Notes under the pieces: generated by a model | Told to the model about the DNA's origin: nothing | What the model saw: the letters and a program-made list of their open reading frames with translations, nothing else | The model's database searches: none | Shown here: positions 59,210 to 64,000 of the stretch, one piece after another | Position numbering within the stretch: the first letter of the stretch is position 1 | Layout: the number at the start of each line of letters is the position of its first letter | Position numbers and translations under genes: made by a program | Origin: Geothrix sp. SG200 | Lineage (GTDB): Bacteria; Acidobacteriota; Holophagae; Holophagales; Holophagaceae | Length of the DNA stretch: 64,000 nt | Direction of reading: 5' to 3' | Assembly: GCF_022808935.1 (NCBI RefSeq) | Contig: NZ_JAKZFR010000001.1 | Coordinates: 744,001 to 808,000 of the forward strand

Positions 59210-59524
59210 GGCAATGCCTCCTGGAATAGGGAGTGGAAGAAGCACGGGCACAGAATCCCCTCGGCCCGCATGTCGCAGGCGAAGCGGCCCGGGGGCCCTG
59301 TGGGAGGTTCAGATCACGCCACCCAGAGGGAAGGGGCCTGGCGACGGTTCGAGAGCCGGGCCTTGTCGGCGGAGCGGGGGGGAGACGGTGGCGCAGATGG
59401 AAATATGCGGACCCGATGATGTCCTGCAAGTCCTTTTCCAAGACCCGCCGTCAAATGCCGCTGTTTGTCATGCTCACGGTATGAAAATAGCGATTAATGG
59501 CTAGATCCAAAAGAAGATCACCGG
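59210..59524. other. Intergenic region upstream of nucleotidase
   Basis: 315 bp, the 5' leader of the minus-strand nucleotidase gene and 3' side of the DUF1579-like gene. The end nearest 59470-59515 is AT-richer and may hold the promoter. I find no RNA gene or clear terminator; GC-rich hairpins occur near 59345-59385 (GAGAGCCGGGC...). Confidence 0.35.
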
Positions 59525-60061
59525 CTAGGGCTGACGCCGCTTGAATTGGATGCGGCTCCGGACCGAGAACGGCTTTCCGGCCTCGGCGACCTCGAAGGTC
59601 TCCACATAGGCCTCGGGGGAGATCTGTTCGAAGGTTTCCCGGGCCTTCGACGTGGCGGCGCTGTCCAGCTGCACGCTTTCGAAGACCAGCTTGGTGGGCT
59701 GGCTCTGGGTGGGGGAGAGGACAAAGGTGCCGCTGAACGCCTCCTGGCGCAGGAGGCGGAACACCAGGGCCTTCCGAGCGGTGTCGTAGGCCAGGAAACT
59801 TGCATGGCTGGCCACCGTGCCGTCGGGGTGGAGGGGCTGGGGCGGGAAGCTGGCCATGCTCCGCTCCTGGAGGAACTGGCCACTCAGGATGAAGCGGTAG
59901 CGGCGCGTGGCCGTTCCCGTCCCCTGGTCTCCCGTGATGGCGCCGTGCCATTCCCCCACCAGGAAGCGGACAGGGGCCCAGGGGTCCGAAGGCGCGCCTT
60001 GCGCCTGGACCACGGCCGCGGTACCGATCAGGCAGGCCAGTGCCCGGGCGAGCTTGGTCAT
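59525..60061 (-). CDS. Exported DUF1579-like protein
   Basis: A 178-aa secreted protein with a signal peptide (about 1-20, cleavage near VQA-QG). The mature part is a likely small beta-barrel: WAPVRFLVGEWHGAITGDQG (about 28-47) and RYRFILSGQFLQERSM resemble DUF1579/nitrobindin-like proteins, whose first strand carries the 'FL.G.W.G' pattern seen here. No enzymatic residues are clear. Function unknown, possibly ligand binding in the periplasm. Confidence 0.68.
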   Translation of the reverse strand: MTKLARALACLIGTAAVVQAQGAPSDPWAPVRFLVGEWHGAITGDQGTGTATRRYRFILSGQFLQERSMASFPPQPLHPDGTVASHASFLAYDTARKALVFRLLRQEAFSGTFVLSPTQSQPTKLVFESVQLDSAATSKARETFEQISPEAYVETFEVAEAGKPFSVRSRIQFKRRQP

Positions 60062-60111
60062 GATGTCCTCGAGGTGGTTGGAGCTTCAGCTTAACCCACC
60101 TCGGAAGGCCT

Positions 60112-60375
60112 TCAGCCCTGGAGCGGGATCCTCCCGGCCAGATCGTCGAGGACGTTCAGCATGTGCTGGCATTCCTCGCAGCTGGTGTGGGGGCTCCCGC
60201 AGGGGAAACCGTCACTCTGCATGCCCAGGCAGCGGGGCTGCTGGATGAACCGCGCCAGCTCGGCCAGGAGGCCGGAGACCTTGGCGCGGAGCGGGCTGTC
60301 CGGGATCTCCCGGAGGGCCATGACGATCTTCCATTCCTCAGCGTTGAGGGTGGTCTGGATGGCGATGTCCGTCAT
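60112..60375 (-). CDS. Small Cys-rich protein
   Basis: An 87-aa protein with a helical N-terminal half (about 10-50) and a C-terminal Cys cluster: CLGMQSDGFPCGSPHTSCEEC (four Cys in about 21 residues plus His), suggesting a metal site or disulfides. No signal peptide. It lies 23 bp downstream of the fused 2-oxoacid:ferredoxin oxidoreductase genes on the same strand, with a good ribosome binding site (GGAGG), so it may be cotranscribed with them. No family recognised. Confidence 0.65.
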   Translation of the reverse strand: MTDIAIQTTLNAEEWKIVMALREIPDSPLRAKVSGLLAELARFIQQPRCLGMQSDGFPCGSPHTSCEECQHMLNVLDDLAGRIPLQG

Positions 60376-60398
60376 GGCTGCCTCCTGGGATTGCGGAC

Positions 60399-61829
60399 CT
60401 ATTTGTCGAGCGCTTCCACCGACTTGATGCCCCAGGCGAAGGCTTCTTCGTTGAGGGGGATCAGGGCGCACTTGTCCTTCAGGGCCGTGCGGATCGCGCC
60501 CAGCAGGGTGTCCTTGGGGAAGATGTTCGTGGCGGCCTGGAGGGCGCCCAGGGCCACGATGTTCTTCACCACGGCCTTGCCCAGGTCGGTGGCGATGCCG
60601 GTGAAGGGCACGGGGAACATCCGGATGCTGGGATCCAGCACGGGGGCGTCGGTCACCACGGAGCTGTCGTAGATGACGAAGCCGCCCTTGCGGACCGTGG
60701 GGCCGAACTTGGCCAGGCTGGGGGCGTTGAAGGCGATGAGCACCTGGGGATCGGGCGACCCGGGGTTCAGCACCTCGTCCTCGGCCACGTGGACATCGGC
60801 GTAGGACGTACCGCCGCGGCTCTCGGGTCCGTAGCTGGGGATGTGGGTGGCGTCGAAGCCCTCGCTGATGGCGGCCCGGGCGATGAGCATGGCCGCCGTC
60901 TGGGCGCCGTCGCCGCCGGAGCCGGCGAGCTTCAGCGAGATGTCATTGGGGGCCAGATGCGTGGGGAAGCCCTTGCAGTGGCGCTCGGGGTGCTCCGAGG
61001 TGGCCCCGGCCAGGCTGAGGATCTTCTCGCCCTTGAAGCAGGGGGCGTTCCGCTTGAACCAGGGATCGACGGTGAGGTCCTTCTTTACGCCCAGCGGATA
61101 GACGGGCTCCATGCACTCCTTGACCCACTTCTCCGTGTCCTCGGGGTTCATCTTCAGGTGGGTCGGGCACTCGGCCAGCACCTCGATGAAGGAATACCCG
61201 CGGCCTTCCATCTGGAGCTTCATGGCCTTGTGGATGGCTTTCTTGGCCTTGATGCGCTGCTTGGCGTCGTAGAGGGCCACGCGCTCCACGTAGACGGGGC
61301 CGTCCAGGCCCGCGATGAGCTCGGCCATCTTCAGGGGCTGGCCGTTGTACTCGTTGCGGCCCGAGGGGCTGGTGGAGCTGGTTTGGCCCATCAGCGTGGT
61401 GGGGGCCATCTGGCCGCCCGTCATGCCGTAGATGGCGTTGTTGATGAAGATGACGGTGATGGGGGCGCCGAGCTGGGCCGTGGCCACGGTCTCGGCGAGG
61501 CCGATGGAGGCCAGGTCGCCGTCGCCCTGGTAGCTCACCACGACGCTCTCCGGGTTGGCGAACTTGTGGCCGAGGGCCACCACGGGCGCGCGGCCGTGGG
61601 CGGCCTGGGTGTTGCCCACATCGAAGTAGTAGTAGAGGAACACGGAGCAGCCCACGGGGCTCACGGCCACCGTGCGGTCCTGGATGCCCAGCTCGTCGAT
61701 GGCCTCGGCCAGGTACTTGTGGGCCAGGCCGTGGCCGCAGCCGGGGCAGTAGTGGGTGGCGTGGCCCTTCAGGCCCTCGCCGTGGGAGTGGCGCTCGAAC
61801 TTGTCGTAGAAGACGCTGGCCTTGCTCAT
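60399..61829 (-). CDS. 2-oxoacid:ferredoxin oxidoreductase, fused beta-gamma subunit
   Basis: A 476-aa protein joining two normally separate subunits. The beta part (about 1-265) binds thiamine diphosphate: YCPGCGHGLAHKYLAEAIDEL, VVSYQGDGDLASIGLAE (GDG metal motif) and INNAIYGMTGGQ. The gamma part (about 285-476) has LKLAGSGGDGAQTAAMLIAR and YGPESRGGTSYADV, typical of KorC/VorC. Oxidises a 2-oxoacid to acyl-CoA with ferredoxin reduction. Sequence resembles 2-oxoglutarate (KorBC) and branched-chain (VorAC) types; I cannot decide. The start at 61829 overlaps the stop of the fused delta-alpha gene. Confidence 0.9.
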   Translation of the reverse strand: MSKASVFYDKFERHSHGEGLKGHATHYCPGCGHGLAHKYLAEAIDELGIQDRTVAVSPVGCSVFLYYYFDVGNTQAAHGRAPVVALGHKFANPESVVVSYQGDGDLASIGLAETVATAQLGAPITVIFINNAIYGMTGGQMAPTTLMGQTSSTSPSGRNEYNGQPLKMAELIAGLDGPVYVERVALYDAKQRIKAKKAIHKAMKLQMEGRGYSFIEVLAECPTHLKMNPEDTEKWVKECMEPVYPLGVKKDLTVDPWFKRNAPCFKGEKILSLAGATSEHPERHCKGFPTHLAPNDISLKLAGSGGDGAQTAAMLIARAAISEGFDATHIPSYGPESRGGTSYADVHVAEDEVLNPGSPDPQVLIAFNAPSLAKFGPTVRKGGFVIYDSSVVTDAPVLDPSIRMFPVPFTGIATDLGKAVVKNIVALGALQAATNIFPKDTLLGAIRTALKDKCALIPLNEEAFAWGIKSVEALDK

Positions 61830-63226
61830 GCGAGCACCTCCTTCCGACCCAGGACCCGGGTCATGATTTCGCTCTGCTGGGGAAGGACGCCGCCCATGCG
61901 GCGCACGGATTCGATCTCGGGGAACTGGTGGACGCCGGCCTTGCTGAGGGCGAGGCGGATCTCGTCCTCCAGCTGCCCGGCGCTGGCCTCCACCACCACG
62001 ATGCGCTGGGCGCCCTGGATGGCCGCCTTCAGGTCCTCCACGGGGAAGGGCCAGAGGGTGATGGGCCGGAAGAGGCCGGCCTTGATGCCCTGGTGCCGCA
62101 GCTCCTGGACCGCGCCCTTGGCGGTGCGGGCGGGCGTGTTGCAGGCGATGAGCACGACCTCTGCATCGTCGCAGAGGAAGGACTCGGCGCGAGCCTCCAC
62201 CTGCATGGCCTCGTACTTGGCGTTCAGGTGGACGTTGTGCGCCTCGAGGTCGGACTCGGTCAGGAAGATCGACGTGATGACGTTCTTCCGGTGCATGGCG
62301 TCGCCGTAGACCGCCCACTTGGGGATGCCGGGCTTGATCATGGTCTCGGGCAGCTGCACCTTGCCGGTCATCTGGCCCAGGTAGCCGTCCCCGAGGAGGA
62401 TGACGGGGTTGCGGTACTTGAAGCTCAGCTCGAAGGCCAGCATGGTCAGGTCGAGCATCTCCTGGGGCGTGGAGGGCGCCAGGGTGATGGCCTGGGTGTT
62501 GCCGTGGCCGAGGCCGTGGCAGGCCAGCTTGATGTCGGACTGTTCGGGGGCGATGTTGCCCAGGCCCGGCCCGCCGCGCATGACGTCCACGAAGACGCCC
62601 GGCAGCTCCGCGCCGATCATGTAGGACACGCCCTCCAGCATCAGGCTGAAGCCCGGCGAGGAGGTGAAGGTCATGGTGGGCAGGCCCGCGCCGGCGGTGC
62701 CGTACATCATGTTCACCGTGGCCACTTCGCTGACGGCCTGGATGAAGGTGCCGTCGAGCTTGGGCAGGAACTTGGCCATCAGCTCGGCGCCCTCGGTGGA
62801 GGGGGTGATGGGGTAGCCGTAGACGTGGCGGCAGCCCGCCAGCAGGGCGCCCAGGGCCGAGGCGTAGGTGCCCTTGATGACCAGGGGCTCGGTGCGGGGC
62901 AGCGGCAGCACTTCCGAGGGCATGTCCACGGGCTCGGGCGCGTCGCTGGGCTTCACGCCGAAGAGCTTGGCGGGATCCTCCAGTTCGAAGTCCTGGATCT
63001 CGCCCTCATGGGCGGGCCGCAGGCCGTAGGGCTCGGGGCAGGCGTCCATGCAGAGGCCGCAGGCGTTGCAGTTCGTCAGGTCCAGCTCGACCGGGACCAG
63101 GCCCGTCAGGGGGTTGATCTGGTCGCTGAGGTGGATGCAATCCTTGGCGCAGGCGTCGAGACACCGGCCGCAGCCCTTGCAGTACTCCGGCAGCAGATAA
63201 GGTTTCGGTCGTTCTTTGAGGGCCAT
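61826..63226 (-). CDS. 2-oxoacid:ferredoxin oxidoreductase, fused delta-alpha subunit
   Basis: A 466-aa protein. Residues about 1-75 form a two-[4Fe-4S] ferredoxin domain (delta): CKGCGRCLDACAKDC and CNACGLCMDACPEP. From about 110 on is the alpha subunit: GTYASALGALLAGCRHVYGYPITPSTEG, SEVATVNMMYGTAGAG, and TSSPGFSLMLEG. Together with the downstream beta-gamma gene it gives a complete oxidoreductase from two polypeptides. The start at 63226 is preferred because it directly precedes the ferredoxin domain. The enzyme implies low-potential ferredoxin metabolism and O2 sensitivity. Confidence 0.92.
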   Translation of the reverse strand: MALKERPKPYLLPEYCKGCGRCLDACAKDCIHLSDQINPLTGLVPVELDLTNCNACGLCMDACPEPYGLRPAHEGEIQDFELEDPAKLFGVKPSDAPEPVDMPSEVLPLPRTEPLVIKGTYASALGALLAGCRHVYGYPITPSTEGAELMAKFLPKLDGTFIQAVSEVATVNMMYGTAGAGLPTMTFTSSPGFSLMLEGVSYMIGAELPGVFVDVMRGGPGLGNIAPEQSDIKLACHGLGHGNTQAITLAPSTPQEMLDLTMLAFELSFKYRNPVILLGDGYLGQMTGKVQLPETMIKPGIPKWAVYGDAMHRKNVITSIFLTESDLEAHNVHLNAKYEAMQVEARAESFLCDDAEVVLIACNTPARTAKGAVQELRHQGIKAGLFRPITLWPFPVEDLKAAIQGAQRIVVVEASAGQLEDEIRLALSKAGVHQFPEIESVRRMGGVLPQQSEIMTRVLGRKEVLA

Positions 63227-63390
63227 GGGAACTCCATGCAGGGACGCAGGTCCTACCACGGGGAAGTGTCATGCCCACCCCGTGTGCGCGTGGTCACAAG
63301 CGGGCTCCGGCGCAGACCGCCACCGACCGAAAGGTCAGGAATGGGCCCCGGCGCGGGCGGTCTGTGGGGGACAGACCACTGGTCGTCCCC

Positions 63391-63545
63391 GGTCCTCAGG
63401 CCTCAGTCCTCAGTCCTGGGGGCGGCGCGCCGATGGCTCCAGGTCGGCGCCGACCCGCCTGAACGGCCCAAAGGAAACCAAGGGCCGGCCCGCCGGGCCG
63501 CTCAGATTCCAGAATGAGGACCGAGGACTGAGGACTCAGGACTGA
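63391..63545. repeat. GAGGACY heptamer inverted-repeat element
   Basis: Arms of phased heptamers: left 63391-63419 (GTCCTCA-type units) and right 63515-63545 (GAGGACC, GAGGACT, GAGGACT, CAGGACT) are reverse complements of each other, separated by ~95 bp containing GGCCGGCCCGCCGGGCCG. The right arm ends 4 bp before the NAD kinase stop. The rest of the 63227-63548 gap holds no gene I can support. Confidence 0.75.
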
Positions 63546-63548
63546 ACA

Positions 63549-64000
63549 TCACCGATCCCCCCAATGCAGCTTCTGCTGGAGCAGGGCGAAGAAGTCCAGG
63601 CCCGGGCGCTGGAGGAGGGTGATGCGTGTCTGGGCCTGGCAGAGCCGCACCTCATCGCCGGGAAACAGCCGGTGCCCCACCTGGCCGTCCAGGGTGAGGT
63701 GGGCGTCCTCGGCTTCTTCCAGGGTGATGCTGATGGGGCGCGAGGCGGGCACCACGGAAGGGCGGAGGGTCAGGGTATGTGGGCAGATAGGGGCGACCAC
63801 GAAGGCCTCAAGACTGGGATGCAGGATGGGCCCACCCGCGGACAGCGCATAGGCGGTGGATCCCGTGGGCGTCGCCACGATGAGGCCGTCGGCCTTGATG
63901 GGGCCGGCATCCTCGTTGCCGACTCGCAGGTGCATGTCCATGATGCGGGCCAGGGCGCCCTTGGCCACCACCGCATCGTTCAGCACCGTCTGCCGCACCA
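63549..64000 (-). CDS. nadK: NAD kinase, C-terminal part (truncated by window end)
   Basis: The last ~150 residues of an NAD kinase that makes NADP from NAD. Visible are the substrate-binding region AVVAKGALARIMDMHL, DGLIVATPTGSTAYALSAGGP (the conserved TPTGSTAYxLSAGGP signature), and LTLDGQVGHRL near the end. The N-terminal GGDG motif lies beyond the window. Identification is firm from the signature. Confidence 0.93.
   Translation of the reverse strand, partial: VRQTVLNDAVVAKGALARIMDMHLRVGNEDAGPIKADGLIVATPTGSTAYALSAGGPILHPSLEAFVVAPICPHTLTLRPSVVPASRPISITLEEAEDAHLTLDGQVGHRLFPGDEVRLCQAQTRITLLQRPGLDFFALLQQKLHWGDR

Noticed and set aside
63227-63548. Small gene between the oxidoreductase and nadK
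   Set aside because: Available frames are Arg/Gly/Pro-rich, overlap the heptamer element and resemble no protein family.
1-64000. CRISPR array
   Set aside because: No regularly spaced identical repeats with unique spacers were seen; the phased repeats have no spacers and no cas genes are present.
1-64000. Prophage or insertion sequence with transposase or integrase
   Set aside because: No transposase, integrase or phage structural gene is recognisable in the window.

Overview
The window is high-GC, densely coded chromosomal DNA from a Gram-negative, probably anaerobic or facultative bacterium. Evidence for an outer membrane is Mla, TolB/Pal/CpoB and many lipoproteins. Evidence for anaerobic metabolism is a 2-oxoacid:ferredoxin oxidoreductase and a tetraheme cytochrome/FeS/NrfD quinol complex. 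Gene content, base composition and repeat types suggest Acidobacteriota, class Holophagae (Geothrix-like). That placement is inference from memory of such genomes, not from a database search.

Layout. 1-2.0 kb: end of an Mla-type lipid transport operon (mlaE-F-D) whose ATPase has lost every catalytic motif. 2.2-6.5 kb: OsmC, YciI-like, carbamate kinase, a Sel1-repeat protein and a GNAT enzyme. 6.6-9.6 kb: glyQ-glyS; glyQ carries a tail made from an intergenic repeat. 9.7-13.6 kb: two DUF3857 proteins, one with an intact transglutaminase triad and one without. 13.7-16.9 kb: guaA, a small helical protein and an HD-GYP response regulator. 16.9-21.6 kb (minus): a Cbc4-like cytochrome c / FeS / NrfD complex downstream of a DUF2339 membrane protein. 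22.4-28.5 kb (minus): a polyamine-linked membrane system (DUF4178, a 59-aa protein, DUF350, membrane spermidine synthase, flavin amine-oxidase-like lipoprotein), interrupted by a GxxExxY nuclease cassette bounded by inverted repeats. 28.5-38.6 kb: metabolic and housekeeping genes separated by two related ~350-bp structured elements and one palindrome flanked by a 34-bp duplication. 38.8-46.1 kb: trypsin-like protease, rnhB, mutT-like, tolB-pal-cpoB (Pal carries an RMF-like domain) and a GHMP kinase. 46.1-51.3 kb: aldo/keto reductase, mutY, a kelch lipoprotein, tRNA-Leu(GAG), secG, aroF. 51.4-57.1 kb: lipoprotein, zinc-ribbon protein, tpiA, pgk, methyltransferase, rbfA-truB. 57.1-64 kb: 5'-nucleotidase lipoprotein, small proteins, a fused two-gene 2-oxoacid:ferredoxin oxidoreductase and the C-terminal part of NAD kinase.

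Two themes stand out. First, several genes keep a fold but lose the active site (the MlaF-like protein, the first DUF3857 protein). Second, gene 3' ends repeatedly carry structured or phased repeats: the 9-mer family CGCAGAGA(A/G), the 10-mer family ACACGGATGA, the 7-mer families GAGGACY and TCAGCTC, two ~350-bp elements and a palindrome. Some of these have entered coding sequence or supply start and stop codons.
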